A stretch of 63,232 bases of DNA from Nostoc sp. CHAB 5834 (GTDB lineage: Bacteria; Cyanobacteriota; Cyanobacteriia; Cyanobacteriales; Nostocaceae), in NCBI GenBank assembly GCA_020829485.1, contig JAIVFU010000010.1, positions 62,062 through 125,293 on the forward strand, written 5' to 3'. The notes under the pieces are model-generated. The model made no database searches, was not told the DNA's origin, and saw nothing but the letters and a program-made list of their open reading frames with translations. Both the position numbers and the translations under genes were made by a program. This document shows positions 36,848-46,154 of the stretch, piece after piece (within the stretch, counting starts at the first letter, position 1; every line of letters begins with the position of its first letter).

Positions 36848-38395
36848 CTATTGACTCTTAGGGCGAAAATTTGGTAGTTCCACAGATGCCAATGACTTAC
36901 GCCCCTTAGGTGGACGCTGGGGATAAACCACTGGTGAAGGTGATGTATCATTGGTGTTATCACCTAATGACTCTGGAGGCAAATCAGTTGCCGACAATTC
37001 CAACTGTGTCAATTGTGATTCTGACCAGTAGTCTTCAGTTCCTTCAGCCAGCGTCTCAGTGTGAGGTGAAGTAGAAGAAACTGGTAAGTTATTGGCTGGT
37101 GAGACTACAGAATCTATTGTCCAAGAAGTGGAGGTAGTTGTAGGAGGATTAATTTCTGCTTCCAATTCCTCCTGTGGATTTTCTAATTCCTCATCGTCTT
37201 CTAGGATTGTTGCTAAAGTCTCCCAGATAGGGGCATCACCCTGATTATTATCCACATTCGTTTTCGCCACAGGTGGTGGTGATGCAGATGCAGGCTGGGA
37301 GGTAAAAAACATTTGGATGAGACTATCTAATTGCTGATCTAAATTTGATGGCCCTGAAGTTGAAACAGCTTCCGATGTTTCTAGGGGATCATCAATTTTT
37401 GGAGGAGGGGCGGATTCTGCTGGTGTTGACGAATCTTGCTTAACTGACCAGTTCCAAGAAGATGATGGTGTCGGAGTCGGTTCATTTCTTTGGAATGGGA
37501 TTGGTGTTGACGGTTCACCCCAAGAATTATCTAGATCATCAGTCAGGGATTCGGGTTCTGCTGACCAAGGTTGAATTGGCTGGGCATTAGGAAACAAAGA
37601 TCGAGCTTTTCTAGAGAATCTTCCTTGCCCACTAGTTATGTCTTTGGGATGTTTTGCAGTATCTTCTAGGGAGTCATAGTTAGGAACTGATGTATCTAGA
37701 CATTTTTCCAAAGCTGCTTTATATTGCAGCGTCTGGCGTTGTTGTCGCATCAGTCTAGTACGTAACTCCCGACAAACAGTTTCTGATTGCAATAACTGCT
37801 GAGACTGTTCGCTACTGTTAGTGTGTAACAACGTACATTCTCGCTCTAACTGGGCAAGGCGTTGTTGGCTGATTTGTAGCTGTGCTTTATAACTTTCGGT
37901 GAGAATTTCCTGGCGTTTAACAGTTTGTACAGCAGTTTCTAATTGTTGAAATAGGGATTTTATCTGTTCTTGAGCCGCAGACAGTTCTTTTGCGTGTTGG
38001 TTGAGCATTGACTCACTAACGCTGGAACGCGTTTTCTGCCACTGCAAAACCTTTTCTGACTCAGCTAGGTTGTCTTTTAGCTGCTCCACTTCTTCATACA
38101 AGTTATTGTTAGCCGCACGCAATTCTTCGTTCAATGCCAGCAGATTCTGAAATTCCGAGTCAATAAGTGCTTGTTTGCCGCTTTCAGGCTCTGCAACCCA
38201 GTCCTGCTGGGTGGTATCTTTTGAAAATTTTGTATCTTCAGCTGGCATGAGGAGTGGTAGTTTGCTGACTACCATATTGTCATTAGGCACAACTGAGTAA
38301 AAGGGACAACTCGCCTGCTCCGATTGTGGCGAATTAGCAGAATTTAGGGATTCCATCACAACCCCCTTATTTGAGGTGTTAGCTTCATTCATCAC
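36848..38395 (-). CDS. Coiled-coil protein, unknown function
   Basis: 515 residues; a GTG then ATG start. An N-terminal region of about 75 residues precedes a long coiled coil (about 80-245, e.g. LNEELRAANNNLYEEVEQLK). A Pro/Ser/Thr-rich acidic disordered region follows, and a short conserved-looking basic end (PPKGRKSLASVELPNFRPKS). The layout suggests a scaffold or filament-type protein. No family recognised; similar proteins appear restricted to heterocyst-forming relatives as far as I recall. Confidence 0.65.
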   Translation of the reverse strand: MMNEANTSNKGVVMESLNSANSPQSEQASCPFYSVVPNDNMVVSKLPLLMPAEDTKFSKDTTQQDWVAEPESGKQALIDSEFQNLLALNEELRAANNNLYEEVEQLKDNLAESEKVLQWQKTRSSVSESMLNQHAKELSAAQEQIKSLFQQLETAVQTVKRQEILTESYKAQLQISQQRLAQLERECTLLHTNSSEQSQQLLQSETVCRELRTRLMRQQRQTLQYKAALEKCLDTSVPNYDSLEDTAKHPKDITSGQGRFSRKARSLFPNAQPIQPWSAEPESLTDDLDNSWGEPSTPIPFQRNEPTPTPSSSWNWSVKQDSSTPAESAPPPKIDDPLETSEAVSTSGPSNLDQQLDSLIQMFFTSQPASASPPPVAKTNVDNNQGDAPIWETLATILEDDEELENPQEELEAEINPPTTTSTSWTIDSVVSPANNLPVSSTSPHTETLAEGTEDYWSESQLTQLELSATDLPPESLGDNTNDTSPSPVVYPQRPPKGRKSLASVELPNFRPKSQ

Positions 38396-38835
38396 TCTTG
38401 ACTCACCTGCTTAAAAATATTCAGCAGCGCTGGCATTAGCATTGCTTATCAACTGTGTCTAATCAGGGTTTGCTCTAGAAGCTAAGTTTAACTCTCCAAG
38501 CACCAGCAATTAATCATCAATTGGTGTTCCCGATTTTGTATCTAGACTGATGCCGTTATAACACTATGATGCTCTTCCCCGTCAAGAAGAGACGCAAGGG
38601 GAATTCGGGCCGCCTTTGGGGATAGGCGGCACAGAAGGCAAACCCGATGCTTAAAAACTAAACTGGATTGGCTGATGAAGTTTTTCTACATGAAAAAACT
38701 GCCTCACCACATAAATTATTGTCTATAATCGTATCCGCCTTAATATATAAATTAAAAGTGTATTTAAGGATACATTTTTATACTGAGTTTTTTCTTACTT
38801 AGGATAGATGTCAGTACAAATATCTATGAGCAATA

Positions 38836-38957
38836 AGCTGATATGCGTCTAAATTATATAAACATTCTTTATAATCGTTGACGGTTGACTGATGACTGTT
38901 GACCGTCAACAGTCAACAGTCATCAGGTAAATGTACAATGTTATTTGCGTAACAGCT
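38836..38957. mobile_element. TA-flanked MITE, family B, copy 1
   Basis: TIRs AGCTGATATGC and GCGTAACAGCT, flanked by TA on both sides (38834-38835, 38958-38959). The interior has an AATTATATAAACATTC block and a nested GTTGAC/GTCAAC hairpin. No coding capacity. Confidence 0.85.
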
Positions 38958-38975
38958 TACCTTAGCCATTTTTTT

Positions 38976-39062
38976 GTAGGTTGGGTTGAGCGATCGCGTA
39001 GCGTCCCGTAGGGAAGCAAAACCCAACGTATTTGTTGGGTTTCGGGCCTCAACCCAACCTAC
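38976..39062. repeat. Dispersed palindrome with HIP1 insertion
   Basis: Outer arms GTAGGTTGGGTTGAG and CTCAACCCAACCTAC, as at 11993-12064, but with a different centre containing GCGATCGC. It sits downstream of the 39125-40624 gene. Confidence 0.75.
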
Positions 39063-39124
39063 GAATCGAGGTATTTTTCGATTTGGCAAAGGTATTCTTA
39101 GAGAAGTCGGGAATCTCAGCTTTT

Positions 39125-40624
39125 TCAAGGTAGCCAACGGGGACGAAATCCGGCTAAGGGGAGTTGTTCTGGTCTAATTTCAACAGTTGTAGCATCAGCG
39201 ATGGGTAACAGAGGCATTAACCATAAGCTACTGGTTGCGATCGCATCTCCGTCATCAGTTTTCAAAGTGTTTGTGGGTAATGATGCTGGGGGGTTTGTCT
39301 GCGGTACTACTTGGTCAAATAACAAACCCAAACCGTCAGCAGATAAACTCATTTGCACATTTCGTTGAGCGGGAGGCAGTACTAGCAGTGGTTTCTGTTG
39401 CCCGGTTTTCAGATCAATTGCCACCACATAAGGCTGTTCTATGTATTGTTCCTTAGATACTAGCTGTGTCAGCAAGCAATAGAGGGTGGGTGAGGCGATA
39501 TCAAATTGGCAGATGAGAATTGAGCCTGTAGTTTTTAATAGTTGTTTCTGCACACCTTGGTTTGTTACTAAAAACAAATCTCGCGTGTAATCTGTATTAA
39601 ACTTTACCATCGCTGCTTGAGAGCCATCTTTGGAGAAAGCTTGTACCAAGCCAAACTGCGGCAGAAAATCTAAGGGTTTACTCGCATCACCTTGCAGTGG
39701 TAGGATGGCTGCTCCCTGTCCTTGGGCAACTGCTACGGCTTGACTATCTGGTGTGATCATAAAGTCTCCCCCAGGTTGGCTTTCCAGACGTTTAGGGGTG
39801 GGTTTTTCTGCTGAACCGTCACTGGTTGCTGGCATAAACCATAGTCCAAAGTCGCCGGGATTAGTTTTATTTCCCCGTTGGATCACAATAGTTTGCCCAT
39901 CAGGTGATAAGTCAAATTTCAGGTTTTGATAATCTTTACTATCTAAAATCAGGTCAACTCTACCTGCTGGTTCTACTTCTTGTTCAGATTTACCAGGAAC
40001 GCCTGTTGTCACTGTGTACAATTGGGCTGAAAGTAAGTCTTGGTTGTTAGCGGTGCGAGCCGAAAATAAAATTTTCTCCCCATCAGGAAAAGACTCAAAG
40101 TCCATTATTATCAAATCTTTAGGGGTAAGTAGCCTTTTTTGCTCTTCGGTTAAGTTGTAAAGAACTAATCGTCCCTGTTCTTCTTTATCAGTTCCTATGT
40201 AAAGAATGATGCGATCGCGTGTGCGGAAGCTACCTGTAAAGGGCTGTATCACGCGATTTTTGCCTTCTTGTTCAGCAAACTGATCTTTGGCTCCCTGCAA
40301 CTGCACTTTATAATTCGTGCCATAAGGTGCTGGTGTCACCAGTGTATAAACCATCCGCCGCCCCGCCCAACTGAATTTACCTGCTAGGGGTGGCTCGATT
40401 TTCAAATTCTCCTCTACGCTTTTTACTTCCATTGGGCGGCTGAAGGTGAGGGTGAAAGAATTATCTTCTGCGCCAATTTGTTGATTTTGCCAGGTAAATT
40501 CCCGGACACGAGCAGTGACCACATCACCTTGCAATATGATGAACCCAATCAGCACACTCAGCAGTAGCATTATTGCGATCGCTATCCGATCTAGTGGTTG
40601 GATAAATGCTTTAGATTTCGTCAT
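39125..40624 (-). CDS. Membrane-anchored protein with Ig-like and beta-propeller-like domains
   Basis: 499 residues. One N-terminal membrane helix (IAIAIMLLLSVLIGFIILQ) is followed by an Ig-like (Big_5-type) domain with NSFTLTFSRPMEVKSVEENL, then TolB/WD40-like blades with LSPDGQTIVIQR, ITPDSQAVAVAQ and LSADGLGLLFDQ. It probably resides in the periplasm, anchored to the plasma membrane. It is the third gene after a UPF0718 permease and TIGR03943 protein on the same strand. Function not recognised. Confidence 0.7.
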   Translation of the reverse strand: MTKSKAFIQPLDRIAIAIMLLLSVLIGFIILQGDVVTARVREFTWQNQQIGAEDNSFTLTFSRPMEVKSVEENLKIEPPLAGKFSWAGRRMVYTLVTPAPYGTNYKVQLQGAKDQFAEQEGKNRVIQPFTGSFRTRDRIILYIGTDKEEQGRLVLYNLTEEQKRLLTPKDLIIMDFESFPDGEKILFSARTANNQDLLSAQLYTVTTGVPGKSEQEVEPAGRVDLILDSKDYQNLKFDLSPDGQTIVIQRGNKTNPGDFGLWFMPATSDGSAEKPTPKRLESQPGGDFMITPDSQAVAVAQGQGAAILPLQGDASKPLDFLPQFGLVQAFSKDGSQAAMVKFNTDYTRDLFLVTNQGVQKQLLKTTGSILICQFDIASPTLYCLLTQLVSKEQYIEQPYVVAIDLKTGQQKPLLVLPPAQRNVQMSLSADGLGLLFDQVVPQTNPPASLPTNTLKTDDGDAIATSSLWLMPLLPIADATTVEIRPEQLPLAGFRPRWLP

Positions 40625-40772
40625 TAGTTATTGGGCATGGGGCATTGGGCGTTAGTCATCTACAAATGACAAATGACAAATCTAGTAGTTGGATAAATGC
40701 TTTAGATTTCGTCATTGGTTATTGGGCATGGGGCATTGAGCGTTAGTCATCTACAAATGACAAATGACTAAT
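40591..40772. repeat. 91-bp tandem duplication spanning a gene start
   Basis: Bases 40591-40681 and 40682-40772 are near-identical; both include the first 10 codons of the 39125-40624 gene plus the STRR upstream. Only the proximal copy is joined to the gene body. Confidence 0.85.
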
Positions 40773-41541
40773 AACTATAAGGATTCTGTGGTTGAGGAAT
40801 CTTTTTGAGAGACGTAGCGGCAATGGTAAGTTGGCGTTTACCTGCCAAATTTTCTGTTACCATTTGTCCTTCTACTTCCAGCCATGTGTCAGGGGAATAA
40901 GCTTCTTGATTGTTTGGAAGTTTGACGGGTAATCCTACAGGGTAAGCATCTGCTGCACAGCAAGTTAAGACAAATCGGGCTAAGAACAAATATTCTTTTC
41001 CTATATCTGGCGGGTGGATAACAAATCCTTCTACCTTGACTTTTTGCCCTGTATATGAATCTGGTTCGGGATAGACATTGACAGTGCGTACCCAGTCTAC
41101 AAGCGATCGCTCCTCTGGACGAACAGTAACCCGAAAAGCTTGGGGTTTGACGCGTGTGCTTCCCAATAAATCAGCCGTCACACCTCTTTGGAGTGCTTTG
41201 TCACTAGCAAAAACTTGGGGTGTAATGATAAAACCTAGAATCGCTGTAGTCAACAACAAAGCACTGCCCCAACCAGGGGGAAATAAACTAATATGCTGGA
41301 TATTTGGCGTAACATCACGGCGATGCCGTTGCCAAAGTTCCTGCATCTTAAAGAAACCAATAATAATGAAGCTGATACCAGTCACAATCACCAACCAAAT
41401 GTAATTTGGGTGAATTAACAGGTTCAGCTTGTTAGTTAGCCAATATCTCAACATCAAAATGCCCCAAGCTGTAATTGCTAAAGCATCCAGCCAAGGGAAT
41501 AAAAGATTAGGGATTTTAGATTTGGAATTTTTGTTAGTCAT
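40768..41541 (-). CDS. TIGR03943 family protein (permease partner)
   Basis: 257 residues. Three membrane segments in the N-terminal half are followed by a soluble domain with YTGQKVKVEGFVIHPPD, ARFVLTCCAADAYPVG and LEVEGQMVTENLAGKRQL. The CCAADA motif and TIGR03943/DUF1980 layout mark the usual partner of UPF0718 permeases, found directly upstream here. The transported substrate is unknown; metal roles have been suggested for related pairs. Confidence 0.82.
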   Translation of the reverse strand: MTNKNSKSKIPNLLFPWLDALAITAWGILMLRYWLTNKLNLLIHPNYIWLVIVTGISFIIIGFFKMQELWQRHRRDVTPNIQHISLFPPGWGSALLLTTAILGFIITPQVFASDKALQRGVTADLLGSTRVKPQAFRVTVRPEERSLVDWVRTVNVYPEPDSYTGQKVKVEGFVIHPPDIGKEYLFLARFVLTCCAADAYPVGLPVKLPNNQEAYSPDTWLEVEGQMVTENLAGKRQLTIAATSLKKIPQPQNPYSY

Positions 41542-41575
41542 TAGTCATTGGTCATTGGTCATTAGTCATTGGTCA

Positions 41576-41692
41576 CTTGTACTGAGCGTTGCCGTAAAGC
41601 CTGCGCCATAGCTACACTTAGGGTGCAGCCTTTCGTAGAGAAGTCTTGGTCATTAACAAAGGACAAATGACAAATGACAGATAGATAGTTTT
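41576..41692. repeat. Dispersed repeat with STRR
   Basis: Between the two permease-pair genes, a TGGTCAT STRR run (to 41575) is followed by a repeat containing CCTGCGCCATAGCTACACTT. It breaks an otherwise simple operon. Confidence 0.55.
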
Positions 41693-42745
41693 TTAAAAGA
41701 CGTGCAAATTCAGAAAAAGGGTGAATACAAATGTCAATTGTGCTGCTAAAGCAAATAAGTAAAAGATAGTTTTGGGTTTAAAAATAGATAACATCAAACC
41801 AACACTTTTAATGTCAATCATTGGGCCAAACACCAGAAATGCCAACAATGAACCACTGCTAAAGGTTGAGGCAAAAGATAGTGCAAAGAAAGAATCGACT
41901 GTAGAACAAATTGACACTACTACTGCTAACATCAGCATGACCACAATTGAAGTAATGGGCCCAGCACCCAAACTGAGAATTAATTCACGGGGAGCTAGCA
42001 CTTGAATAGCCGCTGCGATCGCACTTCCTAAAATCATCACTCCGCCTAATTCTCGCAATTCTTGGATGCTATTATCCACAACTAGGTGCAGTTTAGCTGC
42101 AAGGGGTTTGTCGGAGGTAGAGATTAAGGTAGGCGGTACCAAATTCTGATCTATCCGCATAGGTATACCTGCTTTTCCTCCTAAGATATAAGTCCCGGAT
42201 TGTAACAGATTCGGTACTGTTGCTTCCTGTTCTACTTGGTAACGTTTACCACGGCGTTTGCTTTGTGGCTGTGCGGACGGATTAAACTTCATATACCGAG
42301 CGATCGCAGGTTGGACTATGGGATTTAAGTCTTTTTGAAAACTGAAAACAAAACCGATAATTGTGGCAATTGCTAGAGAAAATACGACTCGTAAAATCAC
42401 TATTTCTGGCTGATCTCGAAATGCTGTCCAAGTTGACCAAATTACAATTGGGTTAATTGTTGGTGCTGCTAGCAAAAAACTAATTGCGACTGGTGTGGGT
42501 ACTCCCTGAATTAGGAACCGCCGTGCTACCGGTACATTCCCGCACTCACACACCGGAAATAAAAAGCCGATCATGCTGCCAACTAAAGCACCTAGCAGTG
42601 GATTTTTGGGCATTTTTTCTACTAATTTGCGCTCATCAACAAAAAACAGCAGCAAACTGGAGAATAAAACCCCAAGAAGCAAAAAAGGCATCGCCTCGAC
42701 TAGCAGACTTAGAAATATTGTAAAACCATTGTTCAGTTGATTCAT
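41693..42745 (-). CDS. UPF0718/DUF318-type permease (ArsP_1 family)
   Basis: 350 residues from the ATG at 42745; a TTG lies 15 bp upstream. Eight or so membrane helices in two halves are split by a central soluble loop (about 165-220). Hallmarks are FPVCECGNVPVARRFLIQGV and LLAAPTINPIVIWSTW in the first half and ICSTVDSFFALSFASTF in the second. It pairs with the TIGR03943 protein encoded just downstream. The Cys-X-Cys in the membrane suggests metal or metalloid handling; the substrate is unproven. Confidence 0.85.
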   Translation of the reverse strand: MNQLNNGFTIFLSLLVEAMPFLLLGVLFSSLLLFFVDERKLVEKMPKNPLLGALVGSMIGFLFPVCECGNVPVARRFLIQGVPTPVAISFLLAAPTINPIVIWSTWTAFRDQPEIVILRVVFSLAIATIIGFVFSFQKDLNPIVQPAIARYMKFNPSAQPQSKRRGKRYQVEQEATVPNLLQSGTYILGGKAGIPMRIDQNLVPPTLISTSDKPLAAKLHLVVDNSIQELRELGGVMILGSAIAAAIQVLAPRELILSLGAGPITSIVVMLMLAVVVSICSTVDSFFALSFASTFSSGSLLAFLVFGPMIDIKSVGLMLSIFKPKTIFYLFALAAQLTFVFTLFLNLHVF

Positions 42746-43210
42746 GGGAGTCGCAGTCAAAAGCGGTTTTTAGTTTAGGGTTCTGCCTAGTCATTCTATC
42801 GAAATGGGGATCAAAAGCTGTTCGGGAAAATTAAACATTATTTAAGTACCAAGTTGTCTTCCGTTTCAAGTAGCGTTTAAGCCCTATAAACCTTTGCTTC
42901 AGCTAAGATAGTGATATTTACCTGAGTGCATTTACTGAAGATGACCATTTCTAAGATTGTCTAAGTTCAGAAATTGTTCCAACCTAGAGGGCAAGTAGCT
43001 GGATAGATGATTTGAAATTACCTATGTTTATACTTACAGTAATTTGCTGGATAAGATATTAGCTCGGCTGTATTTTCATCAAGGATTCACAGTTCTTCAA
43101 CAATTGGGGTAGGCGTAGCCCGTCGTAGACATCGCTCTTGGTTGCTAACAGCATTGATTTTAGCTAGTTTTGGCAAAATTTTATCTAAGCTCTGGTTGAT
43201 TTTTTACCAT

Positions 43211-43331
43211 AGACCTCTTGCATAAATCAAACAATTTGAACCCCACCCCGCCAAAGCTACGCTTTGTCTCCCCTCCCCTTGCTAAGGGGAGGGGTTGGGG
43301 GTGGGGTATTGGGGACTTTTGCAAGAGGTCT
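43211..43331. mobile_element. MITE-like element, family A, copy 2
   Basis: Same TIRs and interior as 22130-22244, with a slightly longer GGGG-rich stem. No clear target duplication at this copy. Confidence 0.8.
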
Positions 43332-43430
43332 TATAAAAACTTTAAAAATGCAAGATTAAAGTTTAGCAAAGACGGTAAATGATTGGGGGAATTTTCGGCG
43401 TTAGCGATCGCCTGACTTTCTACATGACTA

Positions 43431-43541
43431 AGCTGATGCGCGTCTAATATAATTATGTCGTTAACTGCTGACTGATGACTGTTGACGGGTTTTCAGTCAT
43501 CAGTCATCAGGTAAATGTACAATATTATTTGCGTAACAGCT
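43431..43541. mobile_element. TA-flanked MITE, family B, copy 2
   Basis: TIRs AGCTGATGCGC and GCGTAACAGCT; TA present on the left (43429-43430), GA on the right, so that side has mutated. The interior is shorter than in copies 1 and 3 but shares GTCATCAGGTAAATGTACAA. Confidence 0.8.
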
Positions 43542-43655
43542 GAGGACTTACGCATTGACAAGAAATACCAAATATGAATCAAGGTTAAAAACTATATCTT
43601 TCGTAAGGGCACAGCATTGCTGTGCCCCTACAGCAACCCCTATGTACGATCGCTA

Positions 43656-44723
43656 TTAATTAGGTTTTGATGGAGTTCCCCAAATCTTGATTTGTTGATC
43701 AAATCCACCACTGGCAAGAACTTTACCATCTGGACTAAAAGCGATCGCACTTACCCAGTCTGTATGTCCACTCAGTGTATTTATTAACTCACCTGTAATT
43801 AAATTCCACACTTTAATCCCATCCCTGCCGGCACTAGCAAGGGTTTGTCCATCGGGGTTAATCGCGATCGCATTCACCCAGTTATTATGTCCTGTAAGGG
43901 TGCGGACTAATTCTCCAGTATTAATATTCCATAGTTTGACTGTGCGATCGCGGCTAGCAGTAACTAATGTTCGTCCATCTGGTGTAAAGATCACATTGCT
44001 AACAGCATTATCATGAGCTACAAATTCATTAATTAATTTACCAGTACTTAAATTCCACAGCTTGATTACACCCTTATTGTCACCACTAGCCAAAGTCTGC
44101 CCATCAGGACTAATAGCCAGGGTATAAATCAAATTGTCAAACCGTACTAGAGTCCCTAGAGGGCGCTGTTGTAGCAAATCCCATATCCGAATCCCATCTA
44201 AAGCTCCACTAATGAGAACTTTGCTATCAGGAGACACCGCTAAAGATAATACGTTACTGGTATGTCCAACAAAAGATCGGGTAAATTTAAAATTTTTCAG
44301 GTTCCACAGGTTAATCGTATTGTCATCACTACAGCTAGCGAGGGTTTGCCCATCTGGCGAAATCACTAAAGATTTTACGGCTGTTTGATGTGCTTTGTTA
44401 ATATTCCCCAACTTTTTGCCATTTGCTGGGTTCCACAGGCGAATTACACCCTCGTTTTCTGCGCCTCCACTCACCAGAACTCTGCTATCTGGACTGAAAG
44501 CGAGGGATTTAACGGTTCCGGTATGCCCTCTGAGTGTGTAAAGTAGTTGGGCATTAGCAAAGCTGTTGGTAGTTTGGGAGTTTGGTGTTACCTCAATGGC
44601 AGCATGAGCTTCACGAATATAAAACCCTTGCCAGGTAGTCACTGGAAGGGCAACAGCTGCCATAAATGCCAGGATAATATACGGGCGTAGAAAATTACTC
44701 CCACCTCTTCCCTCACTACTCAC
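43656..44723 (-). CDS. WD40-repeat protein with N-terminal membrane anchor
   Basis: 355 residues, GTG start. A hydrophobic N-terminal segment (PYIILAFMAAVALPVTTW) suggests export or membrane tethering. Seven WD40 repeats (about 60-352) form one complete propeller, with recurring LAFSPDSRVLVSGG, IRLWNPANGKKL and GHTDWVSAIAFSPDGK. It is likely a protein-interaction platform. A perfect 26-bp dyad lies 45 bp upstream (44768-44793). Confidence 0.88.
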   Translation of the reverse strand: MSSEGRGGSNFLRPYIILAFMAAVALPVTTWQGFYIREAHAAIEVTPNSQTTNSFANAQLLYTLRGHTGTVKSLAFSPDSRVLVSGGAENEGVIRLWNPANGKKLGNINKAHQTAVKSLVISPDGQTLASCSDDNTINLWNLKNFKFTRSFVGHTSNVLSLAVSPDSKVLISGALDGIRIWDLLQQRPLGTLVRFDNLIYTLAISPDGQTLASGDNKGVIKLWNLSTGKLINEFVAHDNAVSNVIFTPDGRTLVTASRDRTVKLWNINTGELVRTLTGHNNWVNAIAINPDGQTLASAGRDGIKVWNLITGELINTLSGHTDWVSAIAFSPDGKVLASGGFDQQIKIWGTPSKPN

Positions 44724-44767
44724 TCTTTTTCCTCACTTTTATAGATACGGTTACTCCAATCAATTTT

Positions 44768-44793
44768 GCAGAGTTATTAAGTAATAACTCTGC
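44768..44793. promoter_or_regulatory. Perfect 26-bp dyad upstream of the WD40 gene
   Basis: Arms GCAGAGTTATTA and TAATAACTCTGC separated by AG. It lies between the stop of the 44799-45095 gene and the start of the WD40 gene. It could be an operator or a hairpin terminator, but no T tract follows on the minus strand. Confidence 0.45.
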
Positions 44794-44798
44794 ACTTC

Positions 44799-45095
44799 CT
44801 AAAGAGGTGGTTTTTTCTTAGAAACGCTTAACATTGGTAAAGGCGCACTAGAAGAACGAGACGGCAAATAATGTTGCACTACAGGCTCCTCTGGTAAAGG
44901 ACGACGCTGCTGGAAACGCCACAACTTAAAAGCTAGCGCTATGCCTGTTGTTCCCAAACCAAAAGCGAACAACGACCAGCTATCATTCAATCCGCCAATC
45001 AGGGCATCTATAGCGCCCATCGTAATCAATACACTGATTAGTGGCTCTTTTCGGTAGGTTGACTTCAAAAAACGAGGTAATACAGCATTCATCAC
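44799..45095 (-). CDS. Small membrane protein, unknown
   Basis: 98 residues; GTG or following ATG start. Two hydrophobic segments (PLISVLITMGAIDALIGGL and SWSLFAFGLGTTGIALAFKL) are followed by a basic, proline-rich cytoplasmic tail ending SKKKPPL. No family recognised. It lies upstream of the WD40 gene on the same strand. Confidence 0.6.
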   Translation of the reverse strand: MMNAVLPRFLKSTYRKEPLISVLITMGAIDALIGGLNDSWSLFAFGLGTTGIALAFKLWRFQQRRPLPEEPVVQHYLPSRSSSAPLPMLSVSKKKPPL

Positions 45096-45567
45096 AGCTT
45101 GGTTGGTTCCAGTTCACCTTTTGTGTATATTTACCAAGAATACCTCACCCATAATTTGCCTTTCTCATCCAAGGCAGATACTAATTATAATTTTCTTTGG
45201 TAGGGGAGGAAGTGGACTCATTAATCGCCTTGTATATATTAGTAGATTGTGGCGGAACTTTGCCTACCTTTAACTGTGGGATTTTGTGGGATTTCCCCCT
45301 TGCCAAGTCTTGTTAATTGACATAGTAGCTGGATTTGCGCCCTACTGTACTAGTTGCAGGTCTATAATATTTCTATCACTAATAAATATTTCGGTTCCTC
45401 TCTTGCTTACATTCTAGGGGAATAATTTACGAATAAGTCTAATTAAAGTATCTAGGGCGAAGTACTTGGCTATCAATTGTTAAAGTCAAAACCAACTGGT
45501 TGTTCCAGCTGGTTGAAACTCTTTTAATTACTAGCTTACAACTTCTACTTTGTGGTTGTGGGTGGCA
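45096..45567. other. Intergenic region, no gene seen
   Basis: 472 bp. The only structure is a hairpin at 45490-45515 (ACCAACTGG...CCAGCTGGT), about 50 bp after the HLIP stop and probably its terminator. Confidence 0.5.
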
Positions 45568-45738
45568 CTACTTCAGACCCAGCCATGATAGCACCCCTTG
45601 ATTGGTGACGTATTCAATCACCAGCAGCAAAGCGAAGCCAATCATTGCAGCTCGACCATTCAAGCGTTCAGCATATTCGTTAAAGCCAAACTTAGGCTCC
45701 TCTAGTTTAGGTGTAATCGTTGGTTGTGTTTGTGTCAT
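45568..45738 (-). CDS. High light-inducible protein (HLIP/SCP)
   Basis: 56 residues from [15 protein letters not shown] at 45738; an in-frame ATG at 45762 adds eight residues. The single membrane helix holds the chlorophyll-binding signature [20 protein letters not shown]. HLIPs bind chlorophyll and carotenoid and protect PSII assembly in the thylakoid under high light. Together with psb34, which competes for the same CP47 site, the window carries two small PSII-assembly factors at separate loci. Confidence 0.93.
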   Translation of the reverse strand: MTQTQPTITPKLEEPKFGFNEYAERLNGRAAMIGFALLLVIEYVTNQGVLSWLGLK

Positions 45739-46154
45739 TTTTATGAAACCTTTTTTCGGCAAACGGGACTTGATATTAGACTTCGCAGCAATTGTCTAAG
45801 AAGGTGGGGATAAACGCTAAAGGTTAAAGGAATTATTTGCCCTTAACTTTTACCCTAGACTTGGTAGCTTATAAGCTGATTGCAGGCTTAAATACCAAGA
45901 TGACTTGATAAATTCAGCAATAGCTTCCTAGTAGGAAGCTATACAATCGCTCTTTTAATAAATTGTTACTATTCTTTATATATTGTATAAATACTGGGGC
46001 AATAGTCAAGGGTAAGAGTTTGAGGCTACTCAGATTAAATTGAGAAACTTAGGACACAGATTAACTATCTCTAATACAGCTATCTGTAATAGATCAGTAG
46101 CAGGCTTAAAATTCGCAGGCTACAGTTAAACAAAAAAATTATCAGAGGCGATAT
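45739..46154. other. Divergent intergenic region between HLIP gene and ald
   Basis: Must contain both promoters. AT-rich; no clear operator or gene seen. Confidence 0.5.

Larger units (their letters stand above)
38396..39124. other. Intergenic region with a MITE and a palindrome
   Basis: Holds a hairpin GCCGCC...GGCGGC near 38609-38630, the family-B MITE at 38836-38957 and the long palindrome at 38976-39062. No gene seen. Confidence 0.7.
42746..43655. other. Intergenic region rich in repeats
   Basis: 910 bp holding the 24-bp repeat (43112-43135), MITE family A copy 2 (43211-43331) and MITE family B copy 2 (43431-43541). No gene seen. Confidence 0.75.

Noticed and set aside
38609..38630. Riboswitch before the coiled-coil gene
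   Set aside because: Only a simple GCCGCC hairpin; no cobalamin-box or other aptamer motif seen.
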